From contig JAEXAJ010000180.1 of the NCBI GenBank assembly GCA_023458215.1, positions 1 to 64,000 of the forward strand: a stretch of DNA of 64,000 nucleotides. The letters run 5' to 3'. Origin of the DNA: Bacteroidota bacterium. Its GTDB lineage: Bacteria > Bacteroidota > Bacteroidia > Bacteroidales > Bacteroidaceae. Shown here piece by piece: positions 27,332 through 36,175 of the stretch (the first letter of the stretch is position 1; every line of letters starts with the position of its first letter). The notes under the pieces were generated by a model. That model was given only the letters and a program-made list of their open reading frames with translations. It had not been told where the DNA came from and searched no databases. Position numbers and translations under genes: made by a program.

Positions 27332-28561
27332 ATGAAGCAAGACCCGAAACATATCCACATCAGCGAGTTCAACTATCCGCTGCCCGACGAACGTATCGCG
27401 AAGTTTCCACTGCCCGTACGCGATCAATCCAAGTTATTAGTCTACCGGCAAGGCAAAGTATCGGAAGACGTTTTCACGTCGTTGCCCGAATATCTGCCTG
27501 CAGGAAGCCTGATGATCTTCAACAATACCAAAGTGATACAAGCGCGACTGCACTTCCGCAAAGAGACGGGAGCGCTCATCGAAGTATTCTGCCTGGAACC
27601 GATACAGCCGAATGATTATGTATTGAACTTCCAGCAGACGGAACATGCCGCCTGGCTTTGTATGATAGGCAACCTGAAGAAGTGGAAGGATGGAGTGTTG
27701 AAAAGGGAACTGACCGTAAAAGGCCAACCGCTCACACTGACAGCCGAACGGGGGGAATCGCGCGGCACCAGCCATTGGGTAGATTTCCGCTGGAATAACC
27801 CGGAAGTGACTTTTGCCGATATTCTCGAAGTTTTCGGCGAATTGCCCATCCCACCCTATTTGAACCGGGACACGCAAGAGAGCGACAAGGAAACTTACCA
27901 GACTGTATATTCCAAAATCAAAGGTTCGGTTGCGGCACCCACTGCCGGACTGCACTTCACTCCGCGCGTACTGGATGCTTTACGTGAGAAAGGAGTAGAA
28001 CTCGAAGAATTGACCCTGCATGTAGGTGCCGGTACCTTCAAACCCGTAAAGAGCGAGGAGATTGAGGGGCACGAAATGCATACCGAATATATATCCGTAA
28101 CACGTGGCACGCTTCAGAAGCTGATAGCTCATGATGGGAAAGCAATCGCAGTAGGTACCACTTCCGTGCGTACGCTTGAAAGCCTTTATCACATAGGTGT
28201 CACTTTACTGAATAATCCCGATGCTACGGAAGAGGAACTGCACGTCAAGCAATGGCAACCCTATGAAATGTCTGCCGAAGTTACTGCTACTCCTGCCATA
28301 GATGCCCTAAAGGCCATTGTGCGCTATATGGACCGGCACGGAATAGAGACATTGCATACAAGTACACAGATTATCATTGCACCGGGATATGAATATCGAA
28401 TTGTAAAAGCAATGGTCACTAATTTCCACCAGCCGCAAAGCACATTACTGTTGCTTGTATCGGCCTTCGTACATGGTAACTGGCAGAAGATATACGATTA
28501 CGCGCTCAGCCATGACTTCAGGTTCTTGAGTTACGGGGATTCGTCATTACTGATACCCTGA
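27332..28561 (+). CDS. queA: S-adenosylmethionine:tRNA ribosyltransferase-isomerase
   Basis: The 409-aa cytosolic enzyme makes epoxyqueuosine in tRNA by transferring the ribosyl part of SAM to preQ1. Family blocks are clear: FNYPLPDERIAKFPL near the start, NNTKVIQARL, VAAPTAGLHF and LHVGAGTFKPV in the centre, and TNFHQPQSTLLLLVSAF near the end. The ATG at 27332 is preferred because the upstream -7 box ends at 27310. The length is somewhat above the usual 340-350 aa, but Bacteroidetes members are often longer. The Nudix gene follows after 53 bp. Confidence 0.93.
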   Translation: MKQDPKHIHISEFNYPLPDERIAKFPLPVRDQSKLLVYRQGKVSEDVFTSLPEYLPAGSLMIFNNTKVIQARLHFRKETGALIEVFCLEPIQPNDYVLNFQQTEHAAWLCMIGNLKKWKDGVLKRELTVKGQPLTLTAERGESRGTSHWVDFRWNNPEVTFADILEVFGELPIPPYLNRDTQESDKETYQTVYSKIKGSVAAPTAGLHFTPRVLDALREKGVELEELTLHVGAGTFKPVKSEEIEGHEMHTEYISVTRGTLQKLIAHDGKAIAVGTTSVRTLESLYHIGVTLLNNPDATEEELHVKQWQPYEMSAEVTATPAIDALKAIVRYMDRHGIETLHTSTQIIIAPGYEYRIVKAMVTNFHQPQSTLLLLVSAFVHGNWQKIYDYALSHDFRFLSYGDSSLLIP

Positions 28562-28614
28562 TCCCTTTATAAACGATAGTTTATCTAAACTGCGACCATC
28601 TTAAAACAAATTTT

Positions 28615-29121
28615 ATGAACAGCGATAACAATCAAGAAATGTTTCCCCTTGTCGATGAACAAGGAAATATCACAGGTGCAGCCACCCGCGGGGAATGTCA
28701 CAATGGCAGCAAACTGCTTCATCCGGTAATCCATCTCCATGTATTCAATTCCAAAGGTGAATTGTATCTACAGAAGCGCCCCGAATGGAAAGATATTCAA
28801 CCCGGCAAATGGGATACCTCCGTGGGAGGACATGTAGACCTGGGAGAGAGTGTAGAAATGGCTTTAACGCGCGAGGTACGCGAGGAGTTAGGCATTACGG
28901 ACTTCACGTCTGAGAGGTTGATGCATTATGTCTTTGAATCCGCCCGTGAGAAAGAGCTTGTCTTCGTGCATAAAACAGTGTACGATGGTGAAATACATCC
29001 CAGCGAGGAACTGGATGGCGGACGCTTCTGGAGCATTGAGGAGATCAAAGAGAATATGGGTAAAGGAGTATTTACTCCCAACTTTGAAAGAGAGATAGAA
29101 AAGGTGCTGGCAGGCAATTAA
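28615..29121 (+). CDS. Nudix hydrolase (isopentenyl-diphosphate-isomerase-like subgroup)
   Basis: The 168-aa protein has a complete Nudix box (GHVDLGESVEMALTREVREE, then LGI) that binds Mg and the diphosphate of the substrate. The preceding LYLQKRPEWKDIQPGKWD resembles YfcD-like hydrolases. It is cytosolic; the substrate cannot be read from the sequence. The RhuM-like gene begins 11 bp downstream, so the two are probably co-transcribed. Confidence 0.9.
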   Translation: MNSDNNQEMFPLVDEQGNITGAATRGECHNGSKLLHPVIHLHVFNSKGELYLQKRPEWKDIQPGKWDTSVGGHVDLGESVEMALTREVREELGITDFTSERLMHYVFESAREKELVFVHKTVYDGEIHPSEELDGGRFWSIEEIKENMGKGVFTPNFEREIEKVLAGN

Positions 29122-29132
29122 CGCATACAATT

Positions 29133-30131
29133 ATGGCAACAAACGACAAGGGTCAAATACTCCTTTACCAAACGGAAGATGGTGAAAGCAAAATAGAAGT
29201 AAGGCTTTCTAACGACACAGTTTGGCTCACTTTAGATCAGATAGCGGAGTTATTCCAACGGAATAAGTCAACAATTTCGAGACATATAAAGAATGTATTG
29301 GAGGGGGGAGAACTGAAAGCTGATTCAGTTGTTGCATTTTTTGCAACAACTGCAACAGACGGTAAAGTGTACCAAGTTACTTACTATAACCTCGACATGA
29401 TCATCAGCCTCGGCTATCGTGTCAATTCCTACCGTGGCGTACAGTTTCGCATTTGGGCTACCCAAGTATTAAAGGAATATCTTGTCAAAGGCTTCGCTCT
29501 GAACGACGACCTACTGAAACAAGCAGGGGGTGGCAATTACTTTGATGAACTGCTAGCCCGCATCCGAGACATCCGTTCTTCCGAAAAAATATTCTATAGA
29601 AAGATTCTTGAGATATATGCCCTCAGCATTGATTATGACCCTAGAGTTGAAGCTACTCAACTATTCTTCAAAACAGTACAAAACAAGATGCACTTTTCGG
29701 CACACGGACACACTGCCGCCGAAATCATCTACGACCGTGCTGACGCTGAAAAAGACTTTATGGGGCTCACCACATGGACCGGCGCCATGCCCAAACGAAG
29801 TGATGCCGAATATACCAAGAATTATCTTACTGCCGATGAACTTGACACATTAAACAGAATAGTCAGCCTCTACCTTGACTTCGCAGAACTTCAAGCCAAA
29901 AGCCATACGCCCATGTACATGAAAGACTGGATACAAAAACTGGATGATTTCCTAAAACTTTCGGGCAAAGAATTGTTACTACATGCGGGAACCATTTCTG
30001 CCGAATTGGCCAAAATAAAGGCCGACACCGAATATGACAAATTCAAAGAGCGTAGCAGTTTACAGCTTTCACCCGTAGAGATTCATTTCATTGAGAACTT
30101 CGAGAAAGAAAGGAAACGATTAAAGAAGTAA
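29133..30131 (+). CDS. RhuM-family protein
   Basis: The 332-aa cytosolic protein matches the virulence RhuM family: VWLTLDQIAELFQRNKSTISRHIKN with helix-turn-helix character at residues 30-54, VTYYNLDMIISLGYRVNS and GVQFRIWATQVLKEYLVKGF at about 85-130, and a Fic/DOC-like C-terminal region with FSAHGHTAAEIIYDRADAEK. The family is widespread on mobile or accessory DNA and its biochemical role is not known. It sits 11 bp after the Nudix gene and before an intergenic region with tandem repeats. Confidence 0.88.
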   Translation: MATNDKGQILLYQTEDGESKIEVRLSNDTVWLTLDQIAELFQRNKSTISRHIKNVLEGGELKADSVVAFFATTATDGKVYQVTYYNLDMIISLGYRVNSYRGVQFRIWATQVLKEYLVKGFALNDDLLKQAGGGNYFDELLARIRDIRSSEKIFYRKILEIYALSIDYDPRVEATQLFFKTVQNKMHFSAHGHTAAEIIYDRADAEKDFMGLTTWTGAMPKRSDAEYTKNYLTADELDTLNRIVSLYLDFAELQAKSHTPMYMKDWIQKLDDFLKLSGKELLLHAGTISAELAKIKADTEYDKFKERSSLQLSPVEIHFIENFEKERKRLKK

Positions 30132-30157
30132 CTTCCACAAAATAAATCCCGAAACAC

Positions 30158-30264
30158 TTGACATCGCCTTCGCGATGTTGTATATTTGTATTCGTAAATC
30201 TATTTAAGATTCAGTTTTAAATTAGCATAAACGGAGGAGCATTGCTTCTTCGTTCTTTTTTTAT
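30158..30264 (+). ncRNA. Candidate small transcription unit (promoter plus terminator, no ORF)
   Basis: CTTG (30157-30160), a 20-bp spacer and TATATTTG (30181-30188) form a good Bacteroides promoter. About 40 nt downstream is a strong terminator: an 11-bp stem (30230-30240 with 30244-30254), a 3-nt loop and a C followed by seven Ts. The predicted RNA of about 65-70 nt (about 30195-30262) has no ATG. The spacer region contains a small palindrome (ACATCGC...GCGATGT). The hairpin could instead only terminate rhuM transcription. Confidence 0.4.
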
Positions 30265-30422
30265 CCCCGTAGCATCTCATCGGAAATGACGCGCGTTTGC
30301 TCCCCAAACGCCGCATGTCAGTAACCCAAATGCCACACTTCAGCACCCCAAATGGCTGGCGTTTGCTTTGCAAACCTCTGTGATTTTGGTGAAAAGCCCA
30401 GCCATTTCGGACGATAAGGTGT

Positions 30423-30511
30423 GGCAAAACGGATGATGTACTTCGGTCAAACAGATGATGCGTTCGAGGCAAACAGATCATCTGTTCAGGGCAAACACAT
30501 CATGCGTTCAG
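30423..30511 (+). repeat. Four imperfect tandem repeats of about 22 bp
   Basis: Units begin at 30423, 30445, 30468 and 30490 with the pattern GGCAAACAgATCATgCGTTC, and a decayed fifth unit follows. The stretch lies in the gap between the rhuM and fecR genes. There are no spacers, so it is not a CRISPR array. The rest of 30265-30582 holds no recognisable gene; it contains several copies of CGTTTGC/GCAAACC-like palindromic sequence near 30297-30376. Confidence 0.7.
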
Positions 30512-30582
30512 GGCTCAAAAACGAGAGGCAGAAGCCCCGTCCGTTAATCTTCCGTAAATCTGCTCTTGACAAGAATCGCATT

Positions 30583-31530
30583 TTACTTGCTAACAGTCAC
30601 TTTTCCCTCCTCCTGTTGCACGGTAGCAATATGCAAGTCGTTCAATGCTTGCAACACTTCTTCGAGCGAAGCCTGCCGTGCATAACGAAAATGGATACGT
30701 TGCTGCAACAACGCTGTCGAACGGAACAAAACACCAGCATTGTACCATGTACCTATCGCTTGCATTACCTCCACCAAAGGCGCATCGTCGAAATTAAATT
30801 CACCTTGCGTCCAACTTTCCGCAGTAACAACCGGAGCTTTGCGGAGGCGGAGTTTCTGCTTCCTGATAAGCACAGCCTGTTGTCCCGGATGCATCTCAAG
30901 TTGCTCTTTCCCTTCGCTGACCCGCACGCATCCCTCATAGAGCGTAACAGCAGAAGTACCGCTACCGGGATAAGCACTTACATTGAATACTGTGCCCAAC
31001 ACCTGCGTTTGCATTTTCTCGGTGGATACAACGAAGGGACGAGTAGCGTCCTTTGCCACCTCAAAACGTGCCTCTCCTGCAAGTCTCACAATGCGCATAC
31101 CTTGCTGCCCGAAAAGCTTCGGATACTCCAACCGGCTGTTGGCACTAAGCAAGACACGAGTACCGTCGTCCAACGTGAAAGCGGCTGTAGTGGCGGGCGG
31201 AGTTGCCACCGTAACGACGCCCTTTGCCTCGGTGGTGACAAGGCGTTCGGGTGCGTCGAGGGCGGCAAAGACCTCTATTTCTTCCGGCGCTGTTTGCCGA
31301 AAAACAAATCCAAATAATAAAAGCAGCACCACGGCAGCCGCCACAGCTCCCGAAGTATAGAGGCGCCTCCGTCGCCGCCGTTCAGCCATTCTTTGCCTGG
31401 TAAGGAAACTTTCCCACGCCTCCTTCATCTCTCCCGACGAAGGAAGATCGCCAAGAGCTTCGCCGAATGCCTGCTGGAGCCGTAGTGTATCAGAATCCCT
31501 GCTGAATATTTCTTCTTTTTTCTCTTCCAT
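30583..31530 (-). CDS. FecR family anti-sigma factor
   Basis: The 315-aa protein has a cytosolic N-terminal region of about 75 residues, a membrane segment (SGAVAAAVVLLLLFGFVF) and a FecR domain (LDDGTRVLLSANSRLEYPKLF, VAKDATRPFVVSTEKMQTQVLGTVFNVSAYP). A C-terminal DUF4974 domain follows (NFDDAPLVEVMQAIGTWYNA). It holds the ECF sigma encoded 21 bp upstream until the STN domain of the receptor signals. It is the last gene of a receptor-sigma-antisigma operon. Confidence 0.93.
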   Translation of the reverse strand: MEEKKEEIFSRDSDTLRLQQAFGEALGDLPSSGEMKEAWESFLTRQRMAERRRRRRLYTSGAVAAAVVLLLLFGFVFRQTAPEEIEVFAALDAPERLVTTEAKGVVTVATPPATTAAFTLDDGTRVLLSANSRLEYPKLFGQQGMRIVRLAGEARFEVAKDATRPFVVSTEKMQTQVLGTVFNVSAYPGSGTSAVTLYEGCVRVSEGKEQLEMHPGQQAVLIRKQKLRLRKAPVVTAESWTQGEFNFDDAPLVEVMQAIGTWYNAGVLFRSTALLQQRIHFRYARQASLEEVLQALNDLHIATVQQEEGKVTVSK

Positions 31531-31551
31531 ACCTCTGATTTTCCTAAGTAA

Positions 31552-32076
31552 TTATCTACTATTCTTCGTATTCATTGCTTCGCGAAGCATGCGCAAAGCC
31601 TTAGACAAATGTTTCTTTACTGTATCGGGACTGATACCGAGACGTTCGCCGGCTTCCCGGTAAGTAAGTCGCTCATAGTAGCAAAGACGCAACACAGTGC
31701 AAGTTGGCTCGGGCAGACTACGGGCTATACGTTCCGCCTGTTGCAACAACGCTTCGTGTTCACGATAGTTGCTCTCCACATCCGCTTGCGTAGCTTCGCG
31801 CAAAGCCTCCAGGTTCTCCTGCTCCACCCGCAGATGTTTCAGTCGGTTGAGAGCAGTATTACGCACGGCAGTATAAAGATAACCGCCGCAATCAGCCGCA
31901 TCCAATCCGTCGAATTGTCGCCATGCTTGTTCCATCGCTCCACTTACAATATCGCACGCCTCCTCCCGATTGCCCATCAATTGGACGGCATAACGAAGCA
32001 AACGCGGATAATGCGCCGCAAATAGTCGCCCGAAGGCTTCTTGCTTTTTATTTTCACGATGGAACAGATGAATCAT
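31552..32076 (-). CDS. ECF RNA polymerase sigma factor
   Basis: The 174-aa protein has sigma-70 region 2 (FGRLFAAHYPRLLRYAVQLMG, EEACDIVSGAMEQAWRQF) and region 4 (LTYREAGERLGISPDTVKKH). Its ATG shares one base with the receptor stop (TAATG), indicating translational coupling. The FecR gene follows after 21 bp. It should drive its own operon or other receptor operons when released from FecR. Confidence 0.93.
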   Translation of the reverse strand: MIHLFHRENKKQEAFGRLFAAHYPRLLRYAVQLMGNREEACDIVSGAMEQAWRQFDGLDAADCGGYLYTAVRNTALNRLKHLRVEQENLEALREATQADVESNYREHEALLQQAERIARSLPEPTCTVLRLCYYERLTYREAGERLGISPDTVKKHLSKALRMLREAMNTKNSR

Positions 32077-34655
32077 TACAATCTATTTTTTTCACTCCTA
32101 CCGGCACCGGTACCTTTGTATTTACTCTTCGTTGTATTAAACGCCCATGCCAGCCGAAGCCCCACTCGCTGCGAATCCAAATCGTAGCGCCGATACAGGC
32201 GAGTATGATCTCCGTAAATATCCTGATAACTATATCCGGTGCCGAAGATGTCGTACGCACCCAAGGTCACCTTCAACGAACGGTCTTTCAAGAAAGATTT
32301 CACCACCCGGACATTCACCCTGCCCATAGCATGTTCCACTCCATGACCACTCTTACATCGGGGAGCATAGTAACTGCCCAGGATGGCAGACCAGCCATGA
32401 GAAAACGTGAAGAAATGGTTGAAGTCGATAAGAAGGCTCGGTTCGTGCCAATCTGCGGTAATGCCCAATGAAGCCGCATCCTCATCCACCCATGTGACCG
32501 ATGCCCCTATCCGCGGCTGCCAGCAACCGAACGTGGGAGAAACATTCACCGCCATTCCCCAAGTTGTGGTATGCGGCACGTTCACCATGGTTTCCTCAAT
32601 CACTCCCGGATGGTTGACATCATCATAAATGCGAGGCAAGGATGTGAAACTATCCGAATAACGCTGATAGTGAGCCGTAACGTTTACCCATTTCCAACCA
32701 CCGTCCAGCGAAAACATATGGCATTTCCCCGGACGTAATTGCGGATTTTGACTGACGTACTCGTACTTGTTCATATAATATATGGAGCTGGAAAGCATCC
32801 TGTAAGAAGGCTGAAACTTCAATAACCGGTAGGAGAAGCTAAGATTCCAATCATCCGTACTGTAATCAACCGAAGCGTTAGGTAGCCAGTCGTTATAGAC
32901 CGGGCTCTGCTGTGCCTGCCGTATACCGGATTCGTAATAGTCCACCTGCTGATGTTCGTAGCGTACTCCGGCACTAAATCCCCACTTTGCCAACGAGATA
33001 CGATAATCGACAAAACCTGCCATGACAAGTTGCTTGATGCGGTCGTCGGCATCGGCAGAAAAGCCGCTTTGAAGAAACATTTGATGACGGTCAGTGAACA
33101 TATCTTCAGTGCCGAAAGAGAGTTTGCCTTTTCCTACTCCGGCAGTGACAATCAGCTTGGCGGCATAGAGTTTGCTATGTGAAGAATTGTCGTACGAGGC
33201 GGCCGCTTCACCATTATTCTCCATCTTCTGAGTATTCCAACCTTCACGAGAGGAATAATCGGCATTGAAGTCTATGTTCCATTTGCCGAAAGAGCCGTTA
33301 TAGTAGCCGTTTAGCGCATGGTCCCAGCCGGACTTGCCATGCGCATTGCCCAAAGTGTGCAGGCGGTCCACTTCTTCGCCATTGCGCTGCACTACCGTTT
33401 CGATGTAAGTTTTAGCCGTTGTGGTACGCAAGTCCGTATTGGGCATATAACGTACTCCCATAGACTGATATTCGTTGGGGGTATAGTTCACACCCACCTC
33501 ACCGGCAAATGAATCATTGCTATTACGAAACGAACGGCGGCTGTCGGCATACCAGGAAGAACTTCCATCCAGCCATTGACGGTCGATGAAACGGGTATTA
33601 TAGTCTTCTTCCACGAAGTCGCCTTTCAGAAAGAGGTCCACTCCACCGACGCGATAGTTCAATGCCGCACCCTGGGTAAGCGAGGCGCCACGTCCTTTGG
33701 TGGAGTTGGCATAGAGGTTTCCACTCAGACCTTGCCCCTGCTTGCGGATGGTACGAATGCGGATCACTGCACCAACAGAAGCACCATACTGTGCTCCCGG
33801 TGAAGTTATGACTTCCGCAGAAAGGATTTCATTGGCTTGCAGACGGTCCAGTTCCGTATTGTCGCGAACCTTACGCCCGTTGATATATATTTCCGGTGTG
33901 CCCCGGCCAAAAACCGTATAACTACCATCGGAACCTTGTACAAAAGGGAGGAAAGGGATCATATCATTTGCCGTACCCAGCAAAGCAAGTGGTGTGCCCT
34001 GCACGTGAGCAAGAAAAGCACCGTCTTTCCGTTCCACCAGAGGGCGGGAAGCGGTAACTGTAACTTCTTTCAGTTTCGTCTCGTTCTGTTGCATACGGAT
34101 GATATTCTTTTCACGGACAGGAAGTACCTGTACCTGATAGCCCACATAAGTCACTTTCAGCAAATAGTTTTCTCCGGCGATTACCGGCAATAGAAAAGCC
34201 CCGTCTTCCTTCGTCACGCTTCCCGATACAAAAGTAGAGTCTGCCGGACGCATAGCAAGCACATTGGCAAAGGCCAACGGGATGTCTTTTTCACCAAGTA
34301 CCGTACCTTGTATATAAGCCACTTCACGGCTTTCTTTCTTTTGGATAACAAAATAACCGGTACGCTCCACACAACCAAGTGGTGTACCTTTCAATACAAT
34401 CTGAATGGCTTCACGTTCATTCTTCTGCCGGATACCGGCCGTAACACGATAACGATCTACTTCACCGTATGCAAAAAGAATATTCTTCCCACCCGCCTTC
34501 TCTATCTGTTTCAAAGCATCGGGCAATGGTGTGTTTTTCAGTTCCAATGAGATAGTCCCGGCATTTTGTGCCATCGCGGCTTGTGCAATCCATAGTAATA
34601 GAAAGAATATTCCTCTCTTTCCAGCCTTTATCCAAGTAAAATCCATTCGTTTCAT
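32076..34655 (-). CDS. STN-containing outer-membrane beta-barrel (TonB-receptor-like) protein
   Basis: The 859-aa protein has a signal peptide ending near AAMAQ, an STN domain (about 32-110, TISLELKNTPLPDALKQIEK), a carboxypeptidase-regulatory-like domain (about 113-190, YIQGTVLGEKDIPLAFANVLA) and a plug-like region with FGRGTPEIYINGRKVRD. A barrel of the OMP_b-brl_3 type ends in the family tail KSKYKGTGAG. It is first in the operon, followed by coupled sigma and then FecR. Its STN domain and the linked sigma/FecR pair indicate ligand-dependent self-regulation. The ligand is unknown. Confidence 0.9.
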   Translation of the reverse strand: MKRMDFTWIKAGKRGIFFLLLWIAQAAMAQNAGTISLELKNTPLPDALKQIEKAGGKNILFAYGEVDRYRVTAGIRQKNEREAIQIVLKGTPLGCVERTGYFVIQKKESREVAYIQGTVLGEKDIPLAFANVLAMRPADSTFVSGSVTKEDGAFLLPVIAGENYLLKVTYVGYQVQVLPVREKNIIRMQQNETKLKEVTVTASRPLVERKDGAFLAHVQGTPLALLGTANDMIPFLPFVQGSDGSYTVFGRGTPEIYINGRKVRDNTELDRLQANEILSAEVITSPGAQYGASVGAVIRIRTIRKQGQGLSGNLYANSTKGRGASLTQGAALNYRVGGVDLFLKGDFVEEDYNTRFIDRQWLDGSSSWYADSRRSFRNSNDSFAGEVGVNYTPNEYQSMGVRYMPNTDLRTTTAKTYIETVVQRNGEEVDRLHTLGNAHGKSGWDHALNGYYNGSFGKWNIDFNADYSSREGWNTQKMENNGEAAASYDNSSHSKLYAAKLIVTAGVGKGKLSFGTEDMFTDRHQMFLQSGFSADADDRIKQLVMAGFVDYRISLAKWGFSAGVRYEHQQVDYYESGIRQAQQSPVYNDWLPNASVDYSTDDWNLSFSYRLLKFQPSYRMLSSSIYYMNKYEYVSQNPQLRPGKCHMFSLDGGWKWVNVTAHYQRYSDSFTSLPRIYDDVNHPGVIEETMVNVPHTTTWGMAVNVSPTFGCWQPRIGASVTWVDEDAASLGITADWHEPSLLIDFNHFFTFSHGWSAILGSYYAPRCKSGHGVEHAMGRVNVRVVKSFLKDRSLKVTLGAYDIFGTGYSYQDIYGDHTRLYRRYDLDSQRVGLRLAWAFNTTKSKYKGTGAGRSEKNRL

Positions 34656-34732
34656 CTTATTCTATTTTTATGGTTTTACTTATACTACAACATAGATTGG
34701 GAATCGGGTACGCCAATCAGAAAGTTTTTTCG

Positions 34733-36088
34733 TTATTTGGCAAAATACTCTTTCATCCGCTTCTTCACACGTGGCGCAAGTAATAGTAAAGACAACATCG
34801 TAGGCAACGCCATTAATGCAAAAGCCAAATCCATAATGGCAACCACAGCACCTAATGGAATCATGGCAGCAACTACAATCATTGCCAAATAGAAGTAATT
34901 ATAGTACTTCGCATGATGCGCACCAAACAAGAAGTTAGTGCACTTCAGTCCATAATACGAATAAGAGAACATCGTGGAGAAAGCAAAGAAGAAGACCATC
35001 ACCATCAGCAGATATTGCCCGTATCCGGGTAGCAATTGCTCAAATGAATTCAAAGCAATATAAAGCCCCTTTATTCCGCCCTCCGAGGTATAACTTCCCG
35101 CAATAAGAATAGGAAGCGCCGTCAATGTACAGACCAGTCCCGAATCGATAGAAGGTCCGATCATCGCTACCAACCCTTCGCGAACCGGATTATCATTGCG
35201 GGAAGCACCGTGCATCATAGAGGCCGTACCCACACCTGCCTCGTTGACGTATGCCGCACGGCGGGCACCCACCAAAGCAATCCCCAAGAATCCGCCGATA
35301 CCTGCCTTCAAACTGAATGCCGAATCGAAGATAGAACCCAACACCCCCGGTATCTTATCAAAGTTCAAACAGATAATAACCAATACCAGCAGCATATAGC
35401 AAGCCACCATCACCGGAACAATCTTCGCCGAAATAACCGAAATACGCTTAATGCCCCCAATAATAACCGCGCCCACTATCAAGCTGATAACAACACCCAT
35501 AATAAACCGCAAGCCCAGCGTATTCTCAATCCCGGCAGGCGTTGTGAAAACAGTTGTCACCGACTCCACCAACTGATTGGCTTGCATCACACACAACGTA
35601 CCGACCAGCCCGACAATAGAAAAGAAGTAAGCCATCGGCTTCCATCGTTCCCCCAATCCGTGAAGAATGATATACATCGTTCCTCCCTGTGGTTCACCCG
35701 CAGAATCATGTCCCTTGTACATAATGGCAAGCGTGCCCTCAAAGAACTTGGTAGACATGCCCACAATAGCACTGACCCACATCCAGAAGATAGCCCCGGG
35801 ACCTCCTACCGTGATAGCAATTGCCACACCGGCAATGTTTCCCATGCCCACCGTGGACGCAATGGCACTCATCAACGCCTGAAAAGAACTGATTTGCCCT
35901 TCTCCCGAAACCTCAGACTTATAACGCAGAGCTTTTATAGAACTCCCGATACGGCGGATAGAAACCGCCCCGGAATAGAAGAATAAAAACAATCCTCCGC
36001 CTATCAATAGGATAAACAGCGGAAAACCACATACAAAATCACTGATAGAAGTAATTCCTGCACTTAAAGAGTCGAGAAAGTCTGTCAT
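34733..36088 (-). CDS. Sodium:amino-acid (alanine/glycine) symporter, AGCS family
   Basis: The 451-aa inner-membrane protein has about ten or more hydrophobic segments and AGCS signatures: the GMGNIAGVAIAITVGGPGAIFWMW block and the VGARRAAYVNEAGVGTASMMHG block. Members import alanine or glycine with sodium. Length is normal for the family. A terminator (36119-36154) separates it from the phosphoglucosamine mutase gene upstream, so it is likely transcribed alone. Confidence 0.93.
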   Translation of the reverse strand: MTDFLDSLSAGITSISDFVCGFPLFILLIGGGLFLFFYSGAVSIRRIGSSIKALRYKSEVSGEGQISSFQALMSAIASTVGMGNIAGVAIAITVGGPGAIFWMWVSAIVGMSTKFFEGTLAIMYKGHDSAGEPQGGTMYIILHGLGERWKPMAYFFSIVGLVGTLCVMQANQLVESVTTVFTTPAGIENTLGLRFIMGVVISLIVGAVIIGGIKRISVISAKIVPVMVACYMLLVLVIICLNFDKIPGVLGSIFDSAFSLKAGIGGFLGIALVGARRAAYVNEAGVGTASMMHGASRNDNPVREGLVAMIGPSIDSGLVCTLTALPILIAGSYTSEGGIKGLYIALNSFEQLLPGYGQYLLMVMVFFFAFSTMFSYSYYGLKCTNFLFGAHHAKYYNYFYLAMIVVAAMIPLGAVVAIMDLAFALMALPTMLSLLLLAPRVKKRMKEYFAK

Positions 36089-36118
36089 AGTAGCCTATCG
36101 GTTAGTGTTGTTAAAAAA

Positions 36119-36154
36119 ATGTCCCACTTCTCTTTTCACGGGAAAGTGGGACAT
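36119..36154 (-). terminator. Rho-independent terminator of phosphoglucosamine mutase gene
   Basis: Arms ATGTCCCACTT (36119-36129) and AAGTGGGACAT (36144-36154) pair perfectly, and on the minus strand a run of seven Ts follows. Confidence 0.8.
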
Positions 36155-36175
36155 ATAATAATAGTTTCTCTTTGT

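Noticed and set aside
30423..30511. Possible CRISPR array
   Set aside because: The units are directly adjacent with no spacers, only four copies are present, and no cas genes exist.
30421..31317. 298-codon open frame on the plus strand
   Set aside because: It covers the tandem repeats and runs antisense to the FecR gene; no homology is seen.
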